This document shows, one piece after another, positions 46,276 through 58,942 of a stretch of DNA of 64,000 bases (position 1 is its first letter; each line of letters opens with the position of its first letter). Both the position numbers and the translations under genes were made by a program. The stretch spans positions 1 to 64,000 of the forward strand of contig NC_057373.1 of the NCBI RefSeq assembly GCF_016906535.1, in the 5' to 3' direction. Source of the stretch: Rhizoctonia solani (lineage: Eukaryota > Basidiomycota > Agaricomycetes > Cantharellales > Ceratobasidiaceae). The notes below the pieces were generated by a model. That model was not told the origin of the DNA and searched no databases. It saw only the letters and a program-made list of their open reading frames with translations.

Positions 46276-47413
46276 GTGCCCCAGTCAATGCGCCATCAAA
46301 ATCCTCTGGAAACCCTTGTACAGCTCTCATCCCTATATCAAGTTAAGAATGAAATCTACAATTGAGCGTTATATTGGACTTGCCTTGTTTACCACCAGCG
46401 GAGCACCCAAACCAGCAGTTACAAGACGTGTTCTGTTGATAATACTCCCCCACTATTATCTTTGAAAATATGGTACTCAGATGAACGGCACAGTATCCAA
46501 AGTCAAACTACATAAATGTAAGGATTGATTTTGGGTTTTAGACATTTTATTCAACACACCTGCGTCTCAGGGTCATTCATGGCAAAAGTTCCATCCAAGC
46601 TAGTTCTGTTGGTACAATCGATTGATTAAGGAGGTCAGCAATTTACCTTGCAAACAAATACTTTGTTTCATACCCGTTATGTCCTGTGAATGACAAAGTA
46701 AGTCCTCTGAAACAGCCCATATCAAAAATGAAAGCAAACTTACCGCGTTTGTACTGGCAACCGCAAATCCGTATTTAGTCAACGGAACGCCCATGTACTA
46801 GAGGAGGCTTAGTTGGCCGCCTCATCTAATATGTAGTGAGTCTCATACTCACCAAATAAGAAATTGATCCCGAATCCTTTTGCACACCTATGTTTTAGCA
46901 TCAACAAACCAAGGTACTAAATGCGGAGAACATACCACGCCGTTTCCGACCTGTGTAATTATCAAATATAATGAACTCAGCTAATGTCAAGGTGGGGCCA
47001 CAAGCCAACAAAGTTGCTTACGTGCGCAAAGCGACCTAAAATTAGTGAGAGTCAATTTGATTAGCTGATAGATGATACGAAATAACAACAATACACGCAC
47101 CATTCCAATTTTCAACCATTGGCATCCAAACTTCAAACTGGAGTGAGGACGAAGACAAGGTATTGTACTGCGCGGTGAATCGACAAAACTCCGCCAGGTC
47201 CGGGACGGAGCCTTTGTCCAAAGTAAAGTTTGTACCAGCTGGGTATGTGTTGAACTATAACTCAAAACAGGCATTTGGAGAGCTGGGAGTGATGACCTAC
47301 GTTTGCGCGATGAATGGCCGAAGCCCGGGTATAAGTCTTGGCGCCAAGTCTAGGAGTGCGGTACAATTTGGAGCGGTTGAGCTTAGGCTCGCGTTTATGC
47401 TGATGAGAGACAT
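46276..47413 (-). pseudogene. Truncated tannase/feruloyl esterase family gene
   Basis: A chain of very small minus-strand exons starts with ATG at 47413 (MSLISINASLSS, CTALLDLAPRLIPG). It goes on through YPAGTNFTLDKGS, LQFEVWMPMVENWNG, RFAHVGNGV, YMGVPLTKYGFAVASTN, GHNG, TSLDGTFAMNDPE, VGEYYQQN...CWFGCSAGGKQG, and GFPEDFDGALTGA. This is the N-terminal third of the family, including the GCSxGG nucleophile. Beyond about 46276 nothing readable remains before KRE6's stop at 45833, so the later part with the catalytic Asp and His is missing, and there is no signal peptide. The intact enzyme hydrolyses ester bonds of plant phenolics. Splice signals are well kept, so the truncation may be recent. 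Confidence 0.7.
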
Positions 47414-48505
47414 AGAAATGCAGTAGTTGGAATATGAACAAAATTATTTTTGGTGTGATGGGTCAATTGAACCAGACGTGTTCTTTATATATACAACCTA
47501 CAAGGATCATTTTACTTTGATCGTCATATGAGTCTTGAGGTCGTTGCAGACACCATTTTGCACAAATTTGATCGCCCCAACAACCGATGAACGTTTATAC
47601 TGCGCACCGCAGCAAAATGTCTGCGTAGACTTGCATTCAACTGCTGTAACATGATGTAGACCAGCCAAAAATTCCGTATAGAGTACATTGGGCGATACGC
47701 GGTTGCTGTATGAAATACGTGTGTATTAGTCTGGTTGTTAGAAAGCGCGGTACGCAGCACCTGTTTACTGGTGTCATATTTCTACCCTTAAACTTGCCTT
47801 TAGTGTATATATTCTCCTCCCTTGTTCTGTATTCTATCAATGGCGCTGGATTCCTCTCTCCATCCTCCCCCCTCCTGGGCGCGGGTCAGTCGTGCAACGA
47901 ATGCGCCGGGCAGCTCCTGAGCTCTACGTATTTCCTACAGTAACATCCCAGCACCACATACTACAGCATGATCGAATTGTGGTCCGAAGCGCACCGGTCA
48001 TACGCCTGAGTCATGGTCAACAAACGGGATTAAAGTTTAGAGTAGGTATAGTCAGTTTCATGGCTGCCAAACTTACACGATCGTTGTTAGCCCACAAGAT
48101 CTGCCAAGGTCTCTGGAACGGGTACAGCGTACTAAACAGACGCAGAATAAATTAATTCGGTGCAGACATTTACAGGCCCGCTTTGACACAAGTAGTTGCA
48201 TGCACGAAGTTTGTTGACACCCATGATGATGTAAAAGGGAGTCGCGGCGGGTCTTAATTATATATCAGGTAGTTTGGCGATTGGCAAACAAAGAAGGAGT
48301 TAATCCGTTGCCCGAGCCGCCACAACTTCACGGCGGACGGAATTGAGTTGAAATAGCCTGAGGACGATTCGTTGCAAATGATCGCGCGTGACAAGTTCCG
48401 CTCCCAAGCGCCGACTCAGGGATCGAAATTAGAACGAGAACTCATATAGTCGTAAGCTATGCATACGGTCTATGCAACACTCATCCAACTTTCCTTGTAC
48501 GAAAC
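47414..48505. other. Intergenic, no gene seen
   Basis: About 1.1 kb, presumably the TF3 promoter region in its right half. No recognisable feature. Confidence 0.4.
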
Positions 48506-50800
48506 ATGTCTATTCGCTCTACTACTGGCTGCTACGCATGCAAATCAAGGTAAGTATACCACGCTAAACTATGGCCTTGGTTCTGAATATTGATGGGACA
48601 CAGACGCAAGAAATGCGACGAGGCGAAACCAAAGTGTCTCCGGTACGTTTTTAATTATGGTTGAATATAATCGCTCACGGGGGCTATATATAGATGTACA
48701 AAAACCGGGGGTAATTGCGAGTACGAGTACCTGGCGCCTACCGGGAGGAGCACCAAGAAGAGAACAAGACCTGCACCAAGACCCCAAAGCGAACAGCTGA
48801 AGAAACTGCAGAAAGAGAAAGAACTTCATTTAGCAACCGCTTCCAAGCTCCACAAAAATGCCAACGCACATACTCTTTCTGCGCTATTCGATCAGCTCTT
48901 CAATCCATCTCTCTGTGCACCGCTGTCACCAAACATCACCTGGGATGATATAATCCAGCAGTACCCAGCCCAACCACAGAAAGACACGTTCTCCCTAGAT
49001 CCACTTACTGGCCAGGCCCTCCTGCTCTTGCCAGATCCGAACTTGGTTCCCCAAGGGTCCATGTCAGGAAGTAATTTAACATCTGGTCAAGCGATTTTAT
49101 TTGATGCCTTATTCAGCCTCGGCGAGATTGGTTCCTCATCCCCGACATTGTCAATTCCTATTGTACCCCCGACGCACATGATAGCACATCCCTCCTCCTG
49201 CGTCGACTCGGATGGCACTACTTGTAAGTCATATCCATCTTAGTCTTATCTAGCTATCGCGTACGCGCATGAATTAGACCGGAACTCCTCATCTGAAACA
49301 GACGAATTGGAAGAGGCCGATATTAAATTTGTCAGGCAGTTATTTTGTTTATCCCCGATAAAATTGGGTCGGGGTGTAGACAGTAATCTTCTGGCATTCG
49401 CTCTACAATCATGTAAGCATCCTTTTTTGTGCGCATCGCCCGCCTAACTCTGTTTAGATGCTCAATGGATTCCCCTTACCGTCTTTGAGCCACTTACGAT
49501 AGTGAACAAAACAAAGCAAGCCTTAATTGATCAACTCGCCTATCCAACTTCTCGCTCACGGATACTACTGATTTCCCAAATAATGAGCTCGTTATCCAAA
49601 TCGTGGGTAGTGGAAGAACATCTCAAACAAATGATTGGGCTGCTAGTTGAGCAAATATCGGTTACCCTAACGGGGTACACGGCTCAAAACAGTCAATGCC
49701 TTGCGAACGAAGCGGAAAGGCAGCGAGCAAACTCGGCGCTAGATAATACACTAGAGGTAAGCCCTCTACACGTCTGAGTTCATATATGTATGCTAGCTCA
49801 GCATTGTAGATGCTAGGTATCCTAGTATATTCTTCTCCACTATCTGCGACCCTCAGCGTTCTCCGGCTCGCAACTCCAGTGTTTTTGGCGGCTTTCCCGC
49901 CGCCACATCCGCCCCATTTAACCAGTTTATTAAGCGATCCTAGATTAAACACTAGGCTTTTCGCTGGGCTTGATATTGTCTTCAGCGTTGCTACCGGAAA
50001 CTCGACGTTTGGCAAGTGAGTCGATTGATCTCATAGAATCGAGTCTGATGACTGAGTGTCAATTGCAAACGGAAGGTACCATGTCCCGCGGGGCTTGCAG
50101 CTGCGTGAAGAGCTAGAGAAAATGCAAGAGAGCTATGGGCTGCGATGGTTATGCGGGATGCCGGACCAATATATCATGCTCGTCGCATATATGGATGAGC
50201 TAAAGGAGGATGGAAATGCCACAGAGGACATGATTCAACAAATTGAAGACTATATTACTATGAGGATTGCACCACCTGAGAGTAAAGATCCTATGCTGAG
50301 GATAGGAAGAATGGTTGTGCAAGAATGTTGGCGTGAAGCCATGCATATTATCTCTACATGGTTCGTTGCTATTGCTCCTCTTATTTTGTAGATCTAGTAT
50401 TAAATACCCGATGTTTTCAGGCGTTGTGTGGAGTCCCTGCTACCGACACACGAGTCAAACGATCTGTGCGATCGTTCATAGGATTATTGAAGAACACTAA
50501 TCCTCACAGAAACACTGATACTTTTGCGGCAATTCCCACGGTCATTGTACGTCCCAGTGCTATCATTAGAACTTGTGCTCACAGTCAGATATCTAGGCTG
50601 GAGTAGCGAGTATCAGAGCATCCCACCGACGAGTTATATGCTCCCGGATACTACAACTGCCCGACTGTGCTCAGCCCAACACAGCAGGAAGCGATTTATT
50701 CCGGATGGTACAAGATGTCTGGGCGCGCACAAGCTTAGAGGGTAGGGCTGCACGATGGGGTGATCTCAGGGAGGCATGCAGGAGGATTACGGGTGTATAG
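48506..50800 (+). CDS. Zn(II)2Cys6 fungal transcription factor (TF3)
   Basis: MSIRSTTGCYACKSR, an intron, RKKCDEAKPKCLR, an intron, then CTKTGGNCEYEY gives the complete zinc cluster over three exons. A basic/coiled segment follows (QSEQLKKLQKEKEL), then TSGQAILFDALFSLGE, an acidic SETDELEEAD patch, WIPLTVFEPL, RSRILLISQIMSSLSKSW, AAFPPPHPPHL, YHVPRG, LRWLCGMPDQYIMLVAYMD, MVVQECWREA and a C-terminal WGDLREACRRITGV. I could join all exons in frame to the stop at 50798, including a TAG acceptor near 50600, so this copy appears intact. It is convergent with TPR-CHAT2; the two stops are about 275 bp apart. Confidence 0.9.
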
Positions 50801-51075
50801 GTCTTTCTTTCTAATGAACTATTCATGCGTTTAGTATAGCATGTTCTAACACATAGGATAGTTAATGAGTTCATTTGACGTGGTATGATGTTATGAATAG
50901 CGAAGAATCTACATAAAATGCTCATTATGTCCCAACCGTCAATTGCTATTAGAGCCAGAAAATCCGGTGCGAAGCACGAATAAATATCGGGGCACTGAGG
51001 CAGCAGCTCCCTACAGAAAGTCCAATCGTCGGGGCCCTTTGGCGATGTTCAACATATCCCGGATTTTCCGCCTCC

Positions 51076-54000
51076 CTACGACCCTATATGGATATATGAC
51101 GCCCATCGCGCAATGTTTCTCTCTCCCACCTTCTCTCGCAGTACTGCCACAGCATTGTGCAACGCCCTCCCTGCCTGTCCATTTCCTATATCCCCATCCT
51201 TCATTAGCTGCCCGTACACCGCATCCGCCACCACCGGTGCGTCTTCGTCCATCACAGACCACTTCGTCGCGATCACACTCCGATATCCCGCCATCAGCAT
51301 CCCCGACGCAAGGTGGATCGCTTCGTCCGGTAGTTTCTCGTCCCCTGTCGCCGTTTGGCAGGCCGATAGGAACGCCAGTCCCTTGTTCCTAAAAGATCGT
51401 TGGTTGATCGCAGCAAGGTCCAACCTCCCGCCATGCAGGAAGAACCCGCTCTTGGTCGGGTCGGTCACGTTCTGATGAGCATGGCAAGCAAGGTGTACCC
51501 AGTCATGCTCCTCCATCGCGTCAAGTACAGCCGTCGCGGTCGCTTTGCTGCCGGTGAGCTGCGAGTACTCGGCCCGATCCTGCGTATGAGTCTTGATAGA
51601 TGCGAGTTCCCTGGCTGTGCCTGGTAGCTGGCTGTAGCCAGACGTAGCCATTTGTCCAACAGCAAGCACACGAGGAGCTCGATTCGCCACGGTTGGCGCA
51701 GAGGCGAGCAGAGCAGTAAGCGTCGGGGTATAGGACGATACAACGTAATCGAACACTCTTGATCGGGGCTGGTCATAGTCGCCGGCTGCGTGTAGCGGCA
51801 AGAAGGAGAGTGCGCCGGTAGGGCACCATGTGATATGTGGGAGTGGGTCGGTGGTATGGTCGGCCTACAAAATTAGAGTTAACGCTAATGCATCGTTGAC
51901 ATCTGGCCGAACATACCAGATATCCCAGGTGTTCAAGCACTGGCTTCACTAGGCCGTTCCAGAGATCTGCAAGTACGGACCCGATGTCTGGGTCGGGCTC
52001 TCGTACCCGGCCACCCTTGGGCTTGAACCCACGCTCTCGAAGTGACTTGTTGCACAGCAGTTGTTCTATCTCTGACCAGCCATTCTGTGCTTTATATTGC
52101 GTGTAATTAGGAAGAGAGACGTGCCCGATGTGATCTTGTCCGGGCACAATCACTAGCGCATCGCAGTCGTTCTGGTGACAATTGATCACAACCACAGGTC
52201 CGTGTCGAGCCGCCCGCATCAGGCCGGTAGCTTTTGTGGGTTGCAGAAAGTCTTCGAACCCAGGAAATGAGCGTGCCTGGGCTAGCAAATGACTATATTC
52301 CTTTGCTAAACGATGTCTATGTTCGGGAGCATCATCGACGGATTCGAGGGGTGGAGACCCAGAGTTGGCATGATGGAGCTGCGCGGAGACCGCATGAAGC
52401 TGAGCGGCGAGTACTGGGTGAGACGCTTTAAGGTTGTCGAGAGGAGACCGAAGCACGAGGGACTGATTCCAAACAATGCATCGCCCATGTTCTAGCCACT
52501 CAAGACCCGTGGCGCACTTGGAGGACCGGATAGCAGTAGCACTGGCTCTTACGGCGAGATTCTCGATTAAAACCAGATCGTGATAGCGCTGAGCGGTGGT
52601 GGCGCCTAGCCAGATAAAATGAGGCAAAAGGTCCATAGCCTCGCGTAAAGCCTCGAGGGGATTGAGATAAGGATGCTCGAATGCGAGGTTTGCCCAACGA
52701 AGAGCATTGTCAAATACATCGCGTGGTGCCGCAGATGATAACTTGGAGGACTGGCGAAAGGAAGTGAGGCAGGCATGAAGATGGGATGGATCGTCTGTGT
52801 TCTGATATTGTTCGTGATAGGATATGGCCATTTTGTATCGTCGCAAAGACAAGTCTGGGTGACCGTCGGGAGTGAGCGCAAGTGCACGAGAGTCGCATTC
52901 GATCGCTTTCTCTAGGTCGTTAATGTCCCACCTCAATCGATATCGGTCTCTGTACGACACTCCTAGAGCAGTATGGCGGCGTGGCAGGTCTGGGTGGCCG
53001 TCGGGAGTGAGCGCAAGTGCACGAGAGTGGCATTCGATCGCTTTCTCCAGGGCGGTAATGTCCCACATCCGTTGAAATCGGTCTGTGTACGACGCTCCTA
53101 GAGCAGCATGGCAGTGTGGCAGGTAAGGGTGGCCGTCGGGAGTGAGCGCAAGTGCACGAGAGTGGCATTCGATCGCTTTCTCCAGGTCGTTAATGTCCTC
53201 CATCCGTTGATATCGGTCTCTGTACGATCCTCCTAGATCAGCATGGCGGCGTGGCAGGCCAGGGTGGCCGTCGGGAGTGAGCGCAAGTGCACGAGACGAG
53301 TGTTCGATCACTTTCTCCAGGTCGGTAATGTCCCCCATCCGTCGATATCGGTCTCCGTACGACAATCCTAGATTGCCATGGCGGTCTGGCAGGTCTGGAT
53401 GGCCATCGGGAGTGAGCGCAAGTGCGCGAGAGTCGCATTCGATCGCTTTCTCTAGGTCAGTAGTGTCCCCCATCAATCGATATCGGTCTCTGTACGATCC
53501 TCCTAGATCAGCATGGCGGCGTGGCAGGCCAGTGTGGCCGTCGGGAGTGAGCGCAAGTGCACGAGACGAGTGTTCGGTCGCTTTCTCCAGGTCGGCAATG
53601 TCTCCCATCCGTTGATATCGGTCTGTGTACGACACTCCTAGATTGCCATGACGGTCTGGCAGGTCAGGGTGGCCGTCGGGAGTGAGCGCAAGTGCACGAG
53701 ACAAGTGTTCGGTCGCTTTCTCCAGGTCGGTAATGTCCCCCATCCGTTGATATCGGTGTCCGTACGACAATCCTAGATTGCCATGGTGGCGTGGCAGGTC
53801 CGGGTGGCCGTCGGGAGTGAGCGCGAGTGCACGAGAGTGACATTCGATCGCTTTCTCCAGGTCTGCAATGTCCCCCATCCGTTGATATCGGTCTGTGTAC
53901 GACACTCCTAGAGCAGCATGGCGGTGTGGCAGGCCAGGGTGGCCGTCGGGAGTGAGCGCAAGTGCACGAGAGTGGCATTCGATCGCTTTCTCCAGGTCGT

Positions 54001-55059
54001 TAATGTCCCCCATCCGTCGATATCGGTCTGCGTACGACACTCCTAGATTGCCATGGCGGTGTGGCAGGTCTGGGTGGCCGTCGGGAGTGAGCGCAAGTGC
54101 ACGAGAGTGACATTCGATCGCTTTCCCAGGTCAGTAATGACCCCCATCCGTTGATATCGGTCTGTGTACGACGCTCCTAGAGCAGCATGGCGGCGTGGCA
54201 GGCCAGGGTGGCCGTCGGGAGTGAGCGCAAGTGCACGAGACGAGTGTTCGGTCGCTTTCTCCAGGTCGTTAATGTCTCCCATCCGTTGATATCGGTCTCT
54301 GTACGACACTCCTAGATTGCCATGAGGGTCTGGCAGGTCAGGGTGGCCGTCGGGAGTGAGCGCAAGTGCACGAGAGTGGCATTCGATCGCTTTCTCCAGG
54401 TCGTTAATGTCCCCCATCCGTCGATATCGGTCTGCGTACGACACTCCTAGATTGCCATGGCGGCCTGGTAGGTCTGGGTGGCCGTCGGGAGTGAGCGCAA
54501 GTGCGCGAGAGTCGCATTCGATCGCTTTCTCCAGGTCAGTAATGTCCCCCATCCGTTGATATCGGTCTGTGTACAACACTCCTAGAGCAGCATGGCGGCG
54601 TGGCAGGTCAGGGTGGCCGTCAGGAGTGAGCGCAAGTGCACGAGAAAAGTGTTCGATCGCTTTCTCCAGGTCAGCCACGTCTCCCACCTGTTGATATTGC
54701 TGACGGTATGAAATCCCTAGATTACTCAGCACAGTTGGTAAGTTCGGATCGTTCTCGAGAGTCAATCTTGTTGCGCGGACGCGGTATTCAAACGATTTCT
54801 TCAAGTCGTCCAGATGTCCGAGACGCCGATGCCGATGATAGTAGTAGTTTCCTAGACAATTTAATCGATATGCCATCCCTGGGTGTTCTTCAGTGATCAG
54901 ATCGAGCGAGCGGTTTCCGCACTCGATCGCTTTTTCAATGTCGTCCAAGTTGCCGAAGCGAAGGAACCGATGATGGTGGAACTCTCCCTGCTTGCACAAA
55001 TCATCGTAGCCTATGCCACCATATGTCAGTGCACGGAGAATGGGTGCATTGGCTAGCAT
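51076..55059 (-). CDS. TPR-CHAT protein 2: larger TPR array fused to a caspase-like CHAT domain
   Basis: ATG at 55059 (MLANAPILRALTYGG). Two divergent TPR-like units come first, then about 14 near-identical 45-residue units (DLEKAIEC.SRALALTPDG, HPDLP.RHG.LGVSY). The same linker as paralog 1 follows (LTSFRQSSKLS, LPHFIWLGATT, LEWLEHGRCIVW), then the CHAT domain ending ARWASYIHIGS. A 52-bp intron lies at 51865-51916, matching paralog 1. The presumed catalytic His (VHLACHAHQN) and Cys (LSACQTATGD) are kept. One T is missing near 54125 (CTTTCCCAGG against CTTTCTCCAGG in sibling units), shifting the frame inside one TPR unit. It may be real or a consensus error. TPRs usually bind peptides or proteins; CHAT domains are proteases, so a trigger-and-cut role is likely but inferred. 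Confidence 0.87.
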
Positions 55060-57074
55060 AACCCTTACCCAAGTTGTCCATCTAATCAGAGATAGGTTGT
55101 TCTATTTTTGTTCATGTAGTTTCACGTCTTTTGTTGTCCCCTGAGATGTTCTCCGGTCTGTTCTTAGCCTTGGTACAAATGTCTTCGTTAGCCTGACCGC
55201 AAAGTCGGCATCCAACACTCAGTTCTACTCACGTACTGTGCCCCGTGCAATATTTGACTAACAGAGCGCTCGGAACGGTCAATTAACTCGACTCTACGCC
55301 TGACCCGTGTAGTTTTGCGTCTTCATAGACAAGTTAACATGGGCTGTCGGCATGAAATAAGAATACCTCACAGTTCCGTATGATCTTGCTGGCAGACAGT
55401 GGTAGACGTTTCGATTTAATCCTGTTTTTGACGCTTCCAGTCTGGCTAGGTTGCGTGCTGGGATGGTTGCATGTCTTCCTCGAGCGATTCCTCTTTATCA
55501 ATGTCAGAACACCATCCTGGGCGCCGACATAGCCTCGCCGCCAATGGTTATCACGCCCGAGTTCTATAACCACATTCTGGTCGCCCTATGTCAATCCTAT
55601 ATGTCGCACACTATGCCGAGGTCCTTTGGCTGTGCACCAGATTCTACCACGATCGAGGAGCGCCTTTGGTCACGTGGATTTGCCAAGATTACATCTCCAC
55701 TTTGGACCCCGAGCCTAGGGTCCCCTTTACGTGTAATCGACCAAAGTCTTGCCCACAAAATCACCATCTCAACTTGCACATATGCCCAGCTCTGTACTAC
55801 CATGTTGATTAGTGCTGCTCTATTCATATGCGGACACGAGGACTGACTCGTTGAAAGGGCTGTGCGCGTGATGAGCGTTTCGACCACGAGGCACGTCTTG
55901 GCTTTCGAATTCGAACACTAGCAAATTACTACTACCATCCGCATATGGGTCATAGGGCAGTGCTTATCACACAGGTACACTAAGAACGTAGCAAACATAT
56001 AGATAAATAGGAGAGCGTCGTGTGGCCAATATACGGTACAAGGCTGTTCTAGCTGAGTTTATGATGTCAAGGTGAATAGGACGTGTGCCCGACCACCCCG
56101 CAGTATGCTGAAATTTCAAATATAGCCAATCTTTCTGCCTTGCTCGTCTATTGTTTTAGGGTTATGTGACCCAACTGACTTGGTATACTCTGCAAGACAA
56201 CCAATTGCAATGATAGAATCGGAAGGCTGGCTGCATTCCTCGTTCTAACATACCCAAGGCCTCATGTTCGACAGCGCATGCAGTATCTGTAGGATTCTTT
56301 CCTTCCTGTATTTTGATCAGCATACTCCGAGGAGTGCTCAGATTGACGCGTGCTTTTTTCAGCATCAAATGTATTATGTCGGATTGCGCAATCATGGGTT
56401 TATAAAACTTTCCTATGTAACCACATAGACACAATGGGTATGCGCTTACCTTGGTGGCTATTCTGGTTGGGCTAAGCTTGGATTTTGGCGCGGAACATAA
56501 CGCCTGGTATCGACGTCGTGCCCTGGCGTCGTCTCCTACCAATGTCAAAGTTTCCCCTGCCCGTAAATTTGGAAGGTCAGACCAATACTTTACCCAGGAA
56601 AGTATGAGGTGATGCACTGCATCGAAGATGTACGACCATTACAGCGGCAGGCTTGGGACGGCGCTTACGCAGATTACACGCACATGGCGCAAGATTGCGA
56701 GTAATCCCTTGCTCGCGAGTCGTGGCCACTTCACTCGCTAGCACATTTGGCTCGCTCGATACTTTTTTATCCTAGCCCCACCCCTATATAATCACGATGG
56801 GAGTCTCGTGGTCACCCGACTCATGAGTCGCACTCGTGTCTCCGGGAGTCCGACTCACACTCGTCACTGCTTCGCGGCATGGGCGCCCGCCAAACCACCG
56901 GTTTGACTCCTTCGCAGTCCCACGGGCCTTATATATATATACTATCGTCACTACCTATAATATATCTATGTTGCACATTCACATGACACGCGTAAGCAGA
57001 GGAGCTCTGCACAGTGTATAATATGAGGATGGAGGATTTAATACGGAATAAGCCTACGAATACATATTCGATTC
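55060..57074. other. Intergenic, possible gene scrap
   Basis: 55070-55430 is distantly similar to the region upstream of TPR-CHAT1. A minus frame at 56162-56617 (151 codons, MHHLILSWVKYWSDLP...) has a plausible intron donor near 56450 but no family I recognise. 56700-56880 is rich in GAGTCG/CGACTC-like words and is followed by a TATA-rich tract near 56930, which looks like decayed LTR or promoter DNA. No solid gene. Confidence 0.4.
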
Positions 57075-58499
57075 TCAATCAATTTTGATTATTATTTTTC
57101 CAAAGTGCGAGCCTTTGAGTTGATAGTCGAATGCATTGTGCACTTCAGCCCAGCCGAACACTCGGTCAACAACTGGCTTAATCTTGTGCTCGGCTATGAA
57201 AGCGTCTAGTCTTTCACACATCACCTTGCTGCCAACGAACGTTCCGGACATCTACCAGGATACTTGGTCTTAATATTTTATGGGTTAAGGTTTGGTATGT
57301 CACTCACTGTGGCCTGCCCGAATAACAACGCCGAGGCCACATCCTGGACTGTCTCTCCGGTAGGTTCGCCCTGCGCGAGAGCGCCGATCACATGTACAAT
57401 TCCCTGACGTGCGACAGACTTAAGAGACTGAACCAGAGTGCCTTGTCCACCTATATGCAGCAAACACCATTATTCAGGGCATAAAAAAAAAAGACACGGA
57501 ACCCCAGTCTCACCAACTTCAAGGACTTGCTCGACACCTTGCCCTCCAGTCAATTCCCTCACTTTCTCCCACCATTGGGGTATCTCTCGGTAATTGATAA
57601 CATCGTCGACTCCGAGTGATTTGTACTTATCCTCCTTTTCTGTACTTGATGTAGTAGCGATAACTCGTGCGCCTGTGGCCTTGGCCAATTGGGCTCCGAA
57701 AACGGAAACTCCCCCGCTACCAAGGACCAGCACGGTTGAATCTTTTGTTATAGGTTGCTTTTCGAAGAATGAATGCCATGCAGTCAGTGCTGCACAAGGA
57801 ATAGTGGCGGCTTCTTCGTAAGAAAGATGAGAGGGAATGGGGAGGAGGGTTTTAGCATCGAAGATCCTATTTTGTATTGGGCAGTAGTTAGTATATGCAA
57901 TGACTGGCATCAACGAACTATACCTATATTGTGTGAGACACCCCGTTGTGCTTCCGCCTACAGAAAATGACATATGTTCTGCCTAAGAATAAAATGAGCT
58001 CGTCTTAGACTTCAAGATCCAAGCCGGAAACCCCAATCCTGTTACCTTGTTAGGTCCTTCGCACCATGTCTCGAAAAATAACGAGTGAACTCGGTCACCC
58101 TTCTTCCATTGTGTGACGCCTTCTCCAACAGCTACTACTTCTCCGGCCCCGTCACTCAAAGGGACGTGACCTTGACCATCAGGGCCATTGGAATAGATTC
58201 CCCGATACACTTAGTGCTAATCATAATATCCTAAGAGATCAAGCTTAGACAAAGACATAATCATGATTACAGATTACATACCCTATAATTTAAAAAGTCA
58301 AATTCGAATAGCAAACTCATTAGAAATCCGACTTGGCTCACCTGTAGTTGAGAGCCGCCGCGTGTAGCCTCACTAAAACCTCGTCCCGCTTGGGTAGGGT
58401 GATTTCGACATCGCGGAGCTCAAGGCTTTTGTGACCGTTCCAAGCCTCTAAATTGACAGGGTAACGCCATGCCTGAGCTATGATTGGAGTGGAAGACAT
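57075..58499 (-). CDS. Zinc-type alcohol dehydrogenase-like protein (medium-chain reductase, quinone-oxidoreductase type)
   Basis: MSSTPIIAQAWRYPVN starts a GroES-like domain (LELRDVEITLPKRDEVLVRLHAAALNYR, then PLSDGAGEVVAVGEGVTQWKKGDRV). After two introns the Rossmann domain has YEEAATIPCAALTAWHSF, VLVLGSGGVSVFGAQLAKATGARVIATTSS (nucleotide binding), KYKSLGVDDVINY and VREL-TGGQGV. The C-terminal exon ends HFGKIIIKID at 57075. There is no Cys-rich structural zinc loop and no clear catalytic zinc ligands, as usual for this NADPH-dependent subgroup. Likely a cytosolic oxidoreductase of unknown substrate. About 390-400 nt of promoter separate it from divergent TF4. Confidence 0.85.
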
Positions 58500-58942
58500 G
58501 TATCAAGAGAGGTGGATTTTGTGAGATTGGGTATTCTTGAGCGCCCGTTTGGTAGAGATAGCCTTTAGTATCAAGATGCATATATACGAATCGCAGCATT
58601 CCCGGACATTTCATATGCCGCGGGAACTGTACTCAAAAATAGACTCGATTGGAGAGACTGGCCGCCAGATGGTGACAAAGGAAGCGCAAGTAGAATTACA
58701 GGTGGAGGTATAAGTGGAGGTGTTGGTGAAGGTCATGTCAGCGCTCTTTGCTTGCTATTTCGAACCGTACTTCGCAATGCACATTAGCCTATCGCCAGCC
58801 CGCCGCGTGACCGATAGTCACGTGGATTATCGGGACGGAAGCGGAAGCGCCAATGGAAATCCTCAATTATTGGATCTGAACTCCGCCGGACAAATGATAG
58901 TACCCACCGAATGTTGCTTACTCACCTATTCTCTCGTACACC

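Noticed and set aside
56162..56617. 151-codon minus ORF as a gene
   Set aside because: No recognisable domain and no supporting exons. It is noted only as a possible scrap in the intergenic entry.
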